From a bacterium (GTDB taxonomy: Bacteria; Zhuqueibacterota; Zhuqueibacteria; Residuimicrobiales; Residuimicrobiaceae), in the NCBI GenBank assembly GCA_029554865.1, contig JAKPUX010000316.1, positions 1 through 51,376 of the forward strand: a stretch of 51,376 nt of DNA. Direction: 5' to 3'. Below are positions 34,997-42,939 of the stretch, piece after piece. The notes under the pieces were generated by a model. The model was not told the origin of the DNA, did no database searches, and worked only from the letters and a program-made list of their open reading frames with translations. Numbering within the stretch: position 1 is the stretch's first letter; every line of letters starts with the position of its first letter. The translations under genes and the position numbers were made by a program.

Positions 34997-37027
34997 TCAC
35001 CTGAGCAGCAGCATGCGTCTGCTCTGGCTGAAACCCGTTGAGGTGGTGAGCCGGTAGAAATAGACGCCGCTGGCAAGGCCCGAGCCGTCAAAGCGGATGG
35101 TGTGTTCGCCGCTCTCCTGAACGCGATCGATCAGCGTGCTGACCCGTCTGCCGGCGGCATCCCATACCTCCATGCGCACGCCGGTCCGTCCGGGCAGCTG
35201 ATAGCGGATAAGAGTGGCGGGGTTGAGGGGATTCGGATAGTTCTGCCCCAAGGTGCAGCCGGTCGGGATCTCGGCGGGGGCTTGTGCGCCGGTCGTGGTA
35301 CAGCTGTTTTCAGCTTCCTCCCCCACCCCCGTCGGCGCAAAACCGGCGTTGGAGAGACAGATCTTGTCGAGTTTGGCGCCGTCCTCGCGATAGCCGATGA
35401 CGAGGGTGTGCGCCCCGGCGGTGAGGGCATAGTCGCCGAGCTTTTTCCACTCCCATCCGTTCGTCCCCAATCCATTGAACATCTGGAATCCCCCGCCATC
35501 CATCTTGATCCAGTAGGAATCATCATCGGCGCTCGGACAGTTGAGCCGGGCGAAGAGAGAAAAGGTTGCGGAGCTGTCGACCGTAAAGGGGAGCTGGATC
35601 CAATTTTCGCCGCCGGCCGGGGCGGCGCTCAGGCTCTGCATTCCCGCCTCAACCATCACATAGACTCCCCCCGAGGCCTGGGAATCGGTGCCGATCCGCC
35701 AGTTTCCACCCACTGTCGCGCACTCGGGCTCATGGAAACGCGACTCGCTCCGTTCTTTCGAGACATAGGGTTCCCTGCCGGTGAAAAGGCTCAGATCCAC
35801 AGCCTCGCCCATCAGGCGGTGGCCGGTCTCATTGGGATGAAGATGATCCCCGGTATCCGCCTCCGGAAGGAGGCTGAGGGTGTCGGCCGGATTGCGCAGG
35901 GCAAGATCGAAATCGATGACCCCGTCAAAAAGCCCGCCATGCCGGATCCACTGATTGACCTTTTGTCTCTCCGCCTCGTGGATGGGCGAATAGTAGGAGT
36001 TACCAGACATGGGGAGCAGGGTGGCTCCATAGACATAGATGCCGCGGGAGTGGGCGCTGCGGATCATCTGGGAAAAGGCATCGATGAGGCGCTCGCCGAC
36101 CCCGCTGCCTCCGTTGCCGATATCGTTGATGCCCTCGAGGATGACCAGCCAGCGCACTCCGCTCTGTTCCAGCACATCGCGGTTGAAGCGGCTCAAAGCG
36201 GAGGGCCCCAGGCAGGTCCCGAGCACGCAGTTGCCGCCGATCCCCTGATTGAGAACGGCGACGTGCTGCGTCTCCGGATTCTCCTGGAGCCGCCGGGCCA
36301 GTTCATCCGGCCAGCGGTTCTGTTTGTTGGTGCCCGATCCGCGTCCGTCGGTGATGGAATTGCCCAGCACGGCCACCGCCGCCGCGGGAGCGGGGGCCTG
36401 GACGTCGATGGTATGGATGATGTACCAATGGTCGGTCCGCACAGCGCCCGCGAAATCGGCCCTGCCGGTCTGGTCGCCGGCGAGCAGATAGGAGGTGGTC
36501 CTGGAGCCGGGATGGCCGGTCAGGCCGGAGGGGGTGCTGCCGAAATGGATGGTGACGGCGAGTTCCATCCGCGGCTGCAGGGGAAATGGGAAGGGATCCG
36601 AGGTGGCCGCCAAGCCCGGCGGGATGGTCACCGTGTTCCCGCCCTGAAAGAGCAGCGGCCGCTCTGTGGCTGGATCGATCACCCCGCCTCCCGCCGAGGC
36701 GGCGATCAGAACCCTTTGCAGGGTTACCGGGGCGGAGCTGAACTCATTGCTGAAACGCATGCGCAGGGTGTCGCCGCCGATCGAGACGCGGAGGATCTGG
36801 CGCAGGGTGTTGCTGGTCAGCCCGGGGGCGGGCGGATTGTTGTTGGTCTCGACCAGCTGGGGAGCCGTGCTCCAGGTCCCGACCCATCCGGTCGATCCGG
36901 CGAAGGCCACGGCCAGGGTGCTCCCGAGCAGGGCCAGCACTGCCAGCCAGGGCAGGATCAGGCCCGGATGTCCCCGGTGTGAAACAGCAGCGCACAGGCA
37001 AGATCCCGCTGCGGATTTATGCATCAT
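34997..37027 (-). CDS. Secreted SGNH/GDSL esterase with C-terminal binding and T9SS sorting domains
   Basis: 676 residues; start at 37027 after GGGAGAG. The signal-like hydrophobic segment (about residues 22-42, WLAVLALLGSTLAVAFA) is preceded by a long N-region. An N-terminal beta domain (about 45-215: GWVGTWSTAPQLVE, then 'LRQILRVSIGGDTLRMRFSN') precedes the SGNH hydrolase with block I AVLGNSITDGRGSG, block III NQGIGGN, GINDIG and block V DHLHPNETGH. Then come a CBM-like domain (about 430-565) and a Por sorting domain (LGQNYPNPLNPATLIRY...GVYFYRL...RRMLLLR). This architecture is common in esterases acting on acetylated or feruloylated plant polysaccharides. Confidence 0.85.
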   Translation of the reverse strand: MMHKSAAGSCLCAAVSHRGHPGLILPWLAVLALLGSTLAVAFAGSTGWVGTWSTAPQLVETNNNPPAPGLTSNTLRQILRVSIGGDTLRMRFSNEFSSAPVTLQRVLIAASAGGGVIDPATERPLLFQGGNTVTIPPGLAATSDPFPFPLQPRMELAVTIHFGSTPSGLTGHPGSRTTSYLLAGDQTGRADFAGAVRTDHWYIIHTIDVQAPAPAAAVAVLGNSITDGRGSGTNKQNRWPDELARRLQENPETQHVAVLNQGIGGNCVLGTCLGPSALSRFNRDVLEQSGVRWLVILEGINDIGNGGSGVGERLIDAFSQMIRSAHSRGIYVYGATLLPMSGNSYYSPIHEAERQKVNQWIRHGGLFDGVIDFDLALRNPADTLSLLPEADTGDHLHPNETGHRLMGEAVDLSLFTGREPYVSKERSESRFHEPECATVGGNWRIGTDSQASGGVYVMVEAGMQSLSAAPAGGENWIQLPFTVDSSATFSLFARLNCPSADDDSYWIKMDGGGFQMFNGLGTNGWEWKKLGDYALTAGAHTLVIGYREDGAKLDKICLSNAGFAPTGVGEEAENSCTTTGAQAPAEIPTGCTLGQNYPNPLNPATLIRYQLPGRTGVRMEVWDAAGRRVSTLIDRVQESGEHTIRFDGSGLASGVYFYRLTTSTGFSQSRRMLLLR

Positions 37028-37077
37028 TTTCGTCTCTCCCTTTTTCAGCATGCAAACAGTCGAATTTCCCCCGCCTG

Positions 37078-37106
37078 AAAATAGCCATTCAGCCGTTCAA
37101 AAACAA
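37078..37106 (-). promoter_or_regulatory. Promoter of the SGNH esterase gene
   Basis: Minus strand: TTGTTT (37106-37101), a 17-base spacer ending TGAATGGC and TATTTT (37083-37078), another member of the recurrent family. It lies 51 bases before the start. Confidence 0.65.
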
Positions 37107-37203
37107 GGCTATTCGCCGCAGCCGCCTTTCGGCTGCAGCCGGCATCCGGGAAAACCCGCCCGACTGTATCTGCGCCCCGTGTCTCCTGCCGCCGACAATC
37201 TCC

Positions 37204-37232
37204 TTGTTATTACGCCGCTGAATGGTTACTTT
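37204..37232 (+). promoter_or_regulatory. Promoter of the TPR protein gene
   Basis: TTGTTA (37204-37209), a 17-base spacer ending GAATGGT and TACTTT (37227-37232). It diverges from the esterase promoter about 100 bases to the left and shows the same spacer ending. Confidence 0.6.
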
Positions 37233-37325
37233 AAACATCGATTCGCGCCCGAGAAAGGAGTAACCGGCTCCCGCTCTCTCCCTCACGACCTGACCGGCGC
37301 CTGGTCCTGAACAGAAAGTGCATCC

Positions 37326-38411
37326 ATGTACCCGAGCAAGAACTTGCCTGGCCTGAGGGGGCTTCTCCACCGCCTCCTTGCAATCCGCTTTCCCCTTTTC
37401 TGCGCGCTTTTTCTCGCCGGACTGATTCCGGCCGCGGCCTCGCCCCGGCCGCCCGCAGGCGGCCTCTCTGCAGATTCCCGAAGCATAAAAACCCTGATCG
37501 AACTGATCAACCGGAGTGAGCATGACAGCGTGCTCGCCCTATCCAGGGATCTGATCGGAGAGGATCCCGCCAGCCCGCTCGGCTACTTCATGGCCGCCGA
37601 TGCCTACCAGACCATGATGCGCGATTTCCGCATCAAGGCCTGGCAAAGCGAATTCGACAGCATGATCGCCATCGCCTCCGTCAAGGCCACCGCCCTGCTG
37701 GAGAGCGAACCGACCGTGGAAAACCATTTCATCGCGGGCGTCGTGCAGGGCTACTACTGCCTCGCCCTCTTTGGCTCGGGCAGCTATCTGCGCGCAATCA
37801 AGACCGCGGAAAACAGCATCTCCCTGCTGCGCAAGGCCCGCCAGCTCGATCCCGGCTTTGCGGATCCCCTCTTCGGCATCGCCGTCTATGAGTACAACAA
37901 GAGCAAGCTGCTGTTCGGACTGCTGGGTGGAGAGGAGAAAGCGGCGGTCGCCAAACTGAGGAAGGTGGAAAAGGAGGGGCGCTATCTGTCAACCAATGCC
38001 AGCTATTCTTTGCAGGCGACCTATCTCGAGAACGGCCAATACGACAGCGCTTTGGTCATCAATGATCATCTCTATAAACACTATGCTGCCAGCCCCTCCT
38101 GTCTCTACCACCGCGCCCTCCTGCTTGAAAAAACCGGCCGTCTCGAGGAAGCTCTGCAGATCTGGGAGCAGCTGATCGCGACGCTGCAGCGTCGCCAGCC
38201 GGTCAGCAACGGCTTTCTCGCAGAGAGCCACTATCATCTGGCCTGGCTAAACCGCCAGCTCAAGCGGGATGAGAACGCCCGCAAGCTGCTCATCCAGTCG
38301 GCCCGCTTCGCCGCCCGGCGCCGCGCCGATGAGGAGTTGGAGGGCTCTTATATCAAGTTCAAGGAGATCAAGGGCAAGATCAATTCTGCGCTGGCGGAAT
38401 GGCAGCAGTGA
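37326..38411 (+). CDS. Exported TPR-repeat protein
   Basis: 361 residues with a signal peptide or anchor (about 18-40: LAIRFPLFCALFLAGLIPA). The rest is helical with several tetratricopeptide-like repeats: DSVLALSRDLIGEDPASPLGY, 'GSYLRAIKTAENSISLL', RKARQLDPGFADPLFGIAVY, LYKHYAASPSCLYHRALLL, 'TGRLEEALQIWEQL' and SHYHLAWLNRQLKRDENARK. The N-terminus matches proteins annotated as tetratricopeptide repeat protein in related phyla. TPR proteins mediate complex assembly; the partner is unknown. It has its own promoter about 100 bases upstream and no close co-oriented neighbour. Confidence 0.75.
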   Translation: MYPSKNLPGLRGLLHRLLAIRFPLFCALFLAGLIPAAASPRPPAGGLSADSRSIKTLIELINRSEHDSVLALSRDLIGEDPASPLGYFMAADAYQTMMRDFRIKAWQSEFDSMIAIASVKATALLESEPTVENHFIAGVVQGYYCLALFGSGSYLRAIKTAENSISLLRKARQLDPGFADPLFGIAVYEYNKSKLLFGLLGGEEKAAVAKLRKVEKEGRYLSTNASYSLQATYLENGQYDSALVINDHLYKHYAASPSCLYHRALLLEKTGRLEEALQIWEQLIATLQRRQPVSNGFLAESHYHLAWLNRQLKRDENARKLLIQSARFAARRRADEELEGSYIKFKEIKGKINSALAEWQQ

Positions 38412-38414
38412 AAC

Positions 38415-38453
38415 CGCCGGAGCCTTGTCACGAGGGATCACGAGGCCCCGGCG
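38415..38453. terminator. Hairpin between convergent genes
   Basis: CGCCGG-A-GCCT (38415-38425) pairs with AGGC-C-CCGGCG (38443-38453). It lies between the TPR gene (ends 38411) and the convergent ferredoxin-like gene (ends 38466) and could stop both. There is no T-run on either side. Confidence 0.4.
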
Positions 38454-38465
38454 CCTGATGCAGAG

Positions 38466-38645
38466 TTAACGGTTCAGTTCGTCAAGGATGGCCTGGATCT
38501 CCTCCTGACAGCCCCCGCACGTCGTGCCCGCCAGGGTCGCTTCGCCGACCTCCTCGACGCTCTTCAGCCCCTTTTCCCTGATCGCCTTGACGATCTCCCC
38601 CCGGGTGACCTCGTTGCAGAAGCAGATCATTTCATCATCATTCAT
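38466..38645 (-). CDS. BFD-like [2Fe-2S] protein downstream of hcp
   Basis: 59 residues: MNDDEMICFCNEVTRGEIVK at the start and TTCGGCQEEIQAILDEL at the end. The CxC...CxxC pattern is that of the bacterioferritin-associated ferredoxin (BFD) type [2Fe-2S] domain, also found in NirB and NasA. It begins 11 bases after the hcp stop in the same direction, so it is almost certainly co-transcribed. It may pass electrons to hybrid cluster protein, taking the place of Hcr or a ferredoxin; this is inference. Confidence 0.85.
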   Translation of the reverse strand: MNDDEMICFCNEVTRGEIVKAIREKGLKSVEEVGEATLAGTTCGGCQEEIQAILDELNR

Positions 38646-38656
38646 ACCGGTTATCC

Positions 38657-40294
38657 TCAGTTTAGCCCAAAGATCTTCATGTCCTCTTCCACTGTGGTGA
38701 TGGTCTGAACGCCAAATTTCTCCTGGACGATGCGGAGAAGATCGGGCGTCAGAAAAGCCGGCAGGGTCGGTCCGATGTGGGTATTCCTGATGCCGAGAGC
38801 GAGCAGGGCGAGATGGACGATGATCGCTTTCTGCTCATACCAGGCGATATTGAAAACGACCGGCAGCTGGTTGATGTCCTCCAGCTTGAGGATCTCCTTG
38901 AGCTTGAGCGCCACCAAAGCCCAGGAATAGGAGTCGTTGCACTGGCCGGCGTCCAGCACCCTCGGGATGCCGTTGATCTCGCCGAGATTGAGCTTGTTGT
39001 AGCGGTACTTGGCGCAGCCGGAGGTGAGAATCACGGTATCCTTCGGCAGCTGTCGGGCGAACTCGGTATAGTATTCGCGGCTCTTCTGCCGGGCATCGCA
39101 GCCGGACATGACCACCAGCCGCTTGATCGCCCCCGAATTGACCGCCGCAAGGATCTTGTCAGCGAGGGCCAGCACCTGATTATGGGCGAAACCGATGGTG
39201 ATCTCCCCGCTTTCGATCTCGGTCGGGGGCGGGCATGTCCGCGCCAACTCGATGACAGCAGAAAAATCCTTCTGCCCGTTCGGCAAGCGCTTGTCGATCT
39301 GTTTCCAGCCCGGCATGCCGGCTGCACCGGTGGTGAAGACGCGTTCGTTGTAGGTCGTGGTCTTGCGGGGAGGAACCAGGCAGTTGGTGGTGAAGAGAAT
39401 CGGACCGTTGAAGGTTTCGAATTCATCCAGCTGGCGATGCCAGGCATTGCCATAGTTGCCGGCGAGGTGTTTGTATTTTTTCAGCCGGGGATAGGCATGG
39501 GAGGGCAGCATCTCGGAGTGGGTATAGATGTCCACGCCCTTGCCTTCCGACTGGATGAGCAGCTGCTCCAGATCCCTGAGGTCGTGTCCGCTGACCAGGA
39601 TGCCGGGATTCTTGCCGGCGCCGATGGAGACCCGGGAAATTTCGGGATGGCCGTAGGTGGAGGTGTTGGCCTTGTCCAGCAGGGCCATCGCCTTGACGCC
39701 GTGTTCGCCCGTACGCATCAGCCATTCCAGCGCGCTCTCCAGGCTGGCCGGCCGGGTGATCATGGCCAGGGCCTCCTGCATGAAAGTGAAAATCTCCTGC
39801 TCCTCGTAGCCCAGATTAAAGGCGTGCTCGGTATAGGCGGCCATGCCCTTCAGGCCGAAGAGGAGGTACTGCTTGAGGGCGCGGACATTGTCATCCGTGT
39901 CATAGGCCAGGATGCCGGCATCGGCGGCTTTGGCGTGGAATTCGGCCTCGGTGTCGCCATGCCAGACGAGGGCATCGTGGCGGACGCTCAGGGTCACCTT
40001 GTTCTTCAGGGCATCGCGATACTTCAGGCTGTCGCGAATGGCCTGGATGATGGCCTGGTCATCAAAATTGGCGTTGGTGATGGTCATAAAGAGGCTGTTG
40101 GTGATGTGCCTGCTCTCAACACTGGTATCGATACCCTGTTTGCGGGCCTCGATCGCGGCAAGAGCGAGCCCCTGGCAGGCGTAGATCAGAACATCCTGCA
40201 GATTGGCAGTGGCCTCCTTCTTCCCGCACACACCATTGATGGTGCAGCCTGTATTCTTGACGGTCTCCTGACACTGGTTGCAAAACATGCTCAT
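38657..40294 (-). CDS. hcp: Hybrid cluster protein (hydroxylamine/nitric oxide reductase)
   Basis: 545 residues, full length. The N-terminal cysteines have the spacing CX2CX8CX5C ([13 protein letters not shown]...GVC), the pattern of class I Hcp of anaerobes, which bind a [4Fe-4S] cluster there. Hybrid 4Fe-2O-2S cluster ligands are seen in [12 protein letters not shown], 'TNCLVPP', [11 protein letters not shown] and [11 protein letters not shown]. The enzyme reduces nitric oxide to N2O, and hydroxylamine to ammonia in vitro, under anaerobic nitrosative stress. The start (MSMFCNQCQ) follows GGAGGTGAT. An operator-like palindrome lies between promoter and start. Confidence 0.95.
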   Translation of the reverse strand: MSMFCNQCQETVKNTGCTINGVCGKKEATANLQDVLIYACQGLALAAIEARKQGIDTSVESRHITNSLFMTITNANFDDQAIIQAIRDSLKYRDALKNKVTLSVRHDALVWHGDTEAEFHAKAADAGILAYDTDDNVRALKQYLLFGLKGMAAYTEHAFNLGYEEQEIFTFMQEALAMITRPASLESALEWLMRTGEHGVKAMALLDKANTSTYGHPEISRVSIGAGKNPGILVSGHDLRDLEQLLIQSEGKGVDIYTHSEMLPSHAYPRLKKYKHLAGNYGNAWHRQLDEFETFNGPILFTTNCLVPPRKTTTYNERVFTTGAAGMPGWKQIDKRLPNGQKDFSAVIELARTCPPPTEIESGEITIGFAHNQVLALADKILAAVNSGAIKRLVVMSGCDARQKSREYYTEFARQLPKDTVILTSGCAKYRYNKLNLGEINGIPRVLDAGQCNDSYSWALVALKLKEILKLEDINQLPVVFNIAWYEQKAIIVHLALLALGIRNTHIGPTLPAFLTPDLLRIVQEKFGVQTITTVEEDMKIFGLN

Positions 40295-40310
40295 ATCACC
40301 TCCATGAATC

Positions 40311-40326
40311 CATGTTGATTAACATG
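40311..40326. promoter_or_regulatory. Operator-like palindrome upstream of hcp
   Basis: CATGTT-GATT-AACATG is a perfect 6+4+6 palindrome about 10 to 25 bases downstream of the predicted transcription start and 16 bases before the hcp start codon. A repressor bound here would block transcription. hcp genes are commonly controlled by NO-sensing NsrR or the FNR-like HcpR; which one applies here cannot be told from the site. Confidence 0.5.
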
Positions 40327-40341
40327 CAAATACAAGTAATT

Positions 40342-40370
40342 AATTTAGAAAATACTGCTCTGATAATCAA
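40342..40370 (-). promoter_or_regulatory. Promoter of hcp
   Basis: Minus strand: TTGATT (40370-40365), 17 bases and TAAATT (40347-40342). The spacer ends TATTTTC and lacks the TTGGC of the other sites. Confidence 0.65.
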
Positions 40371-40458
40371 GAAGTTTTGCTCCCCAACCGGAGGGCGCAC
40401 CCCTTCCATCCGGGGCAACGCAGCAGCACAGTTTGAGCACCACAGCTGATACAGGGAT

Positions 40459-41175
40459 TCAGGCGGCTCCATCCCTCTCCGTGCGGATGAATGAGAGCAG
40501 GGCGGCGAGGATGAGCAGCAGGCCCGGGATATAAATCTCCCAGGCGAAGCGGGAGGGGATGAACTGTGTGATGGTGCGGACCATATTTTCGTCCCGGAGT
40601 ACTTTTGTCAGCCCCCCGGTGAGGTCGTGCCGGAAGATCAGCAGGGTATAATCGATGGTAAAGCTGACATAGACAAAGAGAGCACCTGCCAGGAGGAGCA
40701 GCCATTCCCGTCTGTTGAAAACACTCCTCTCTCCCCTCGCCAGGAAGCGCTCAGCTGCCAGATGGAGGACGATCATGGCCAGGGCGCAGAGCACCGGCGC
40801 AATCACGGGCCCGATCCAGGTGATGGGGATGAGAAAAAGAACGTCCCAGGTCAACAGGGAGGCGGGCCAATCGAGCAGCAGCTTGAGGGCGAGGTAGTAA
40901 AAGAGGTCCCAGACGCCGAAGAGGTAGAGAAAGCAGGTGAAGCGGGTGAAGGGGGTGCGGCTCCCCAGCCAGCCGATGGCCGCGAGCATCACCAGGGTGC
41001 AGATTTCACGCAGCACCTCGGTGAGGTAGATCCCCCCGGGCATGGCCGCCAGCGGAAAATAAAAGCCCTCCGGGTAGTAGAGGGCGCGGAGGTAGACCAC
41101 GACGATGGCTTCGAGAAAACCCATGGCGGCGGCGAAAACCGCCAGCCCGAGCAGTTTGCGGGATTTTTCTTGCAT
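40459..41175 (-). CDS. Hypothetical multi-pass membrane protein
   Basis: 238 residues from an ATG preceded by AAGGATTCGC. Six or seven membrane helices alternate with short loops; recognisable stretches are AMGFLEAIVVVYLRALYYPE, 'EVLREICTLVMLAAIGWLG' and FGVWDLFYYLALKLLL, and the end is basic (FIRTERDGAA). The motif LRALYYPEGFYFPL and the conserved WDLFYY suggest a conserved but uncharacterised family of integral membrane proteins. No transport or catalytic motif was recognised. It follows the OmpA-like gene in the same direction, separated by two GC-rich hairpins. Confidence 0.7.
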   Translation of the reverse strand: MQEKSRKLLGLAVFAAAMGFLEAIVVVYLRALYYPEGFYFPLAAMPGGIYLTEVLREICTLVMLAAIGWLGSRTPFTRFTCFLYLFGVWDLFYYLALKLLLDWPASLLTWDVLFLIPITWIGPVIAPVLCALAMIVLHLAAERFLARGERSVFNRREWLLLLAGALFVYVSFTIDYTLLIFRHDLTGGLTKVLRDENMVRTITQFIPSRFAWEIYIPGLLLILAALLSFIRTERDGAA

Positions 41176-41184
41176 GCGAATCCT

Positions 41185-41240
41185 TCACCCGGCCGACGGG
41201 TGATAGATAGGGGTGGCGCTCCCCGTCGCGGGGAGCGCCA
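41185..41240 (-). terminator. Two adjacent hairpins between the OmpA-family gene and the next gene
   Basis: TCACCCG/CGGGTGA (41185-41203) and the perfect 12-bp TGGCGCTCCCCG/CGGGGAGCGCCA with a 3-base loop (41214-41240) follow the OmpA-family stop at 41246 on the minus strand. No T-run follows. They may attenuate or stabilise the transcript. Confidence 0.5.
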
Positions 41241-41245
41241 TCCGG

Positions 41246-42568
41246 TTACTTTTTGATGAATTCCACCCTGCGATTCTTCGCCTTGTTGGCGGGAGTGTCG
41301 TTGGCGGCAAGCGGCTGGCTCTCCCCGGCGCCCCCGGTCTCCAGGCGAGCAGCCTCGATCCCGAAGGTCTTGATCAGCTCGTTCTTGACTGATTCCGCCC
41401 TCCGCTTCGAGAGGTCAAGATTGGCGGTGTCATCGCCGTCACTGTCCGTATGTCCGATGATGCTGAGATTCATGCCCGGATTCTCCTGGAGCACATCGGC
41501 GATGCTCTTCAGGGTGCCGTAGGATTCCGGTTTGACCGCAGCCTTGTTGACGTCGAAGGAGATTCCATAGCTGACCAGCTTGCCCTCGGTGAGGAGCTTG
41601 CTGCGGGTGTCGGGCGAAGCGGTGGTGATCTGGAAATTGGAGATCATCGGATAACTGTAGGCGCCCCATCCCGAGAAGCGCAGCCGGTCGAATTTCACTC
41701 CCGCATGAATATTGGTCGGGACGTCGAGGGTCTTGGCACCCTGGTGGTAGATCCGTACCCTTCTCTTCTGGACCCAGATGATGACATGGTTGACCTGCTC
41801 GATCAGGACCGGATTCCTGACCGCCTGCCCCTCCAGCCAGGCGTCATCCACGCTGGCGTAGCCTTTGGTCTCCCAGCCCTCCTTTTTGATGGTGATGTGC
41901 AGGCCGGCAGTGCCGGGATAGAGGTCACTGTTCAGCTCTTGCGGCTCCTCTGGATTCTCGGCATAGAGGGTCAGGGTGATGCCATCGGTATACTCCCCAT
42001 CGGGGATGATGTCGAATTCGATGATAAAGTTATCCGGAAACTCGATCTTTTTCGCAAAGCAGTAAACGGCGTCCTCACCGTTCATATGGAACCATTTACC
42101 GGAGGCGATGTTGACGGTCTTGACTTCACCGCTGCCGTTGGAGGTCCAGAGGGCAGGAAAATCCCCGATTCCATCCTGCGAGAAATCCTCGAAAAAGAGC
42201 ACCTGGTCGCCGGGAACAAAATCGTACCGGCTGGCGCTCTCCAGCTTCTGACGGGCCGGTGTGACTGATGATGGCGGGCGCCGGCTCTCTTCTTCAGCGC
42301 CTGATTCCGTCTCTGCGGACGCCTCTGCCTCAGCCTCTTCTTCGTTCTGCTCGCCGGCCTTTTGCTTCTTCTTGCCCAGCAGCTTGCCGAGGCCCTTTTC
42401 GATCTGGTTAAAACCCTCGTCCACTCCCCGCTCGATGCCGCTGTTGGTCCTGTCTGTGGCCTGGCGCTTCACCACCTCTTCAGGATCGACCACCTGAGCG
42501 TTGAGGAGGGTGCCGGTGAGGAGCAGGCAGACCAGGAGGGCCATGGCGCGGCCGCATTTCGTTATCAT
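41246..42568 (-). CDS. OmpA-family protein with central beta-sandwich domain
   Basis: 440 residues; the ATG at 42568 follows AAAGGG. The signal peptide (about 1-24, MITKCGRAMALLVCLLLTG) is followed by a lysine/glutamate-rich linker (about 45-105). A LamG-like sandwich domain follows (about 115-315: FFEDFSQDGIGDFPALW, 'FPDNFIIEFDIIPDGEY', GLHITIKKEGWETKGY). The C-terminal OmpA/MotB domain has ISFDVNKAAVKPESYGTL, IIGHTDSDGDDTANLDLS, KRRAESVK and NRRVEF, the peptidoglycan-binding motifs. It probably links a surface-exposed domain in the outer membrane to peptidoglycan. The transcript leader is about 260 bases. Confidence 0.85.
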   Translation of the reverse strand: MITKCGRAMALLVCLLLTGTLLNAQVVDPEEVVKRQATDRTNSGIERGVDEGFNQIEKGLGKLLGKKKQKAGEQNEEEAEAEASAETESGAEEESRRPPSSVTPARQKLESASRYDFVPGDQVLFFEDFSQDGIGDFPALWTSNGSGEVKTVNIASGKWFHMNGEDAVYCFAKKIEFPDNFIIEFDIIPDGEYTDGITLTLYAENPEEPQELNSDLYPGTAGLHITIKKEGWETKGYASVDDAWLEGQAVRNPVLIEQVNHVIIWVQKRRVRIYHQGAKTLDVPTNIHAGVKFDRLRFSGWGAYSYPMISNFQITTASPDTRSKLLTEGKLVSYGISFDVNKAAVKPESYGTLKSIADVLQENPGMNLSIIGHTDSDGDDTANLDLSKRRAESVKNELIKTFGIEAARLETGGAGESQPLAANDTPANKAKNRRVEFIKK

Positions 42569-42839
42569 AGCGTACCCTTTCTTCTGATGATCAAGCCCGG
42601 TTCACGAAGGGGATGCGACGGGAGGCGCAGAGGGTCCCATGCCCTGAGCGCAGGGAAGAGCCGGCGGAACGGGGGAAATGCTGACCAACAGGATTTTTAC
42701 TACCGGGGAAATCTGTACTGCGGACGCTGCAGGAGACCAGGGCAATGTCTGCCGAGGGAGACCGGAGACCACTGTTCAAATCGCACTCCTCTTTTCAGGC
42801 CGGCTGGCCTGAACCTCCCCCCACATCCAATTCCGTACT
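42569..42839 (-). other. Long leader region of the OmpA-family gene
   Basis: About 270 bases lie between the predicted promoter (42840-42868) and the OmpA-family start. No gene is recognised; the short open frames have no family similarity that I can see. It is a candidate for a regulatory leader, but no known riboswitch was recognised. Confidence 0.35.
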
Positions 42840-42868
42840 AAATTAGCCAATCCGGCGCTGGAAGTCAA
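42840..42868 (-). promoter_or_regulatory. Promoter of the OmpA-family gene
   Basis: Minus strand: TTGACT (42868-42863), a 17-base spacer ending GGATTGGC and TAATTT (42845-42840), closely matching the recurrent family. Confidence 0.7.
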
Positions 42869-42939
42869 GTACTATTCCGCAAAGGCTGAGCTTCGGGGTC
42901 ACGGCTGATCCCTTGCGGGAGAGCAGCGCCGGCCTGATC

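Noticed and set aside
35102-36982. 626-codon plus-strand open frame inside the SGNH esterase gene
   Set aside because: It is antisense to a well-supported gene and has no domain or ribosome binding site.
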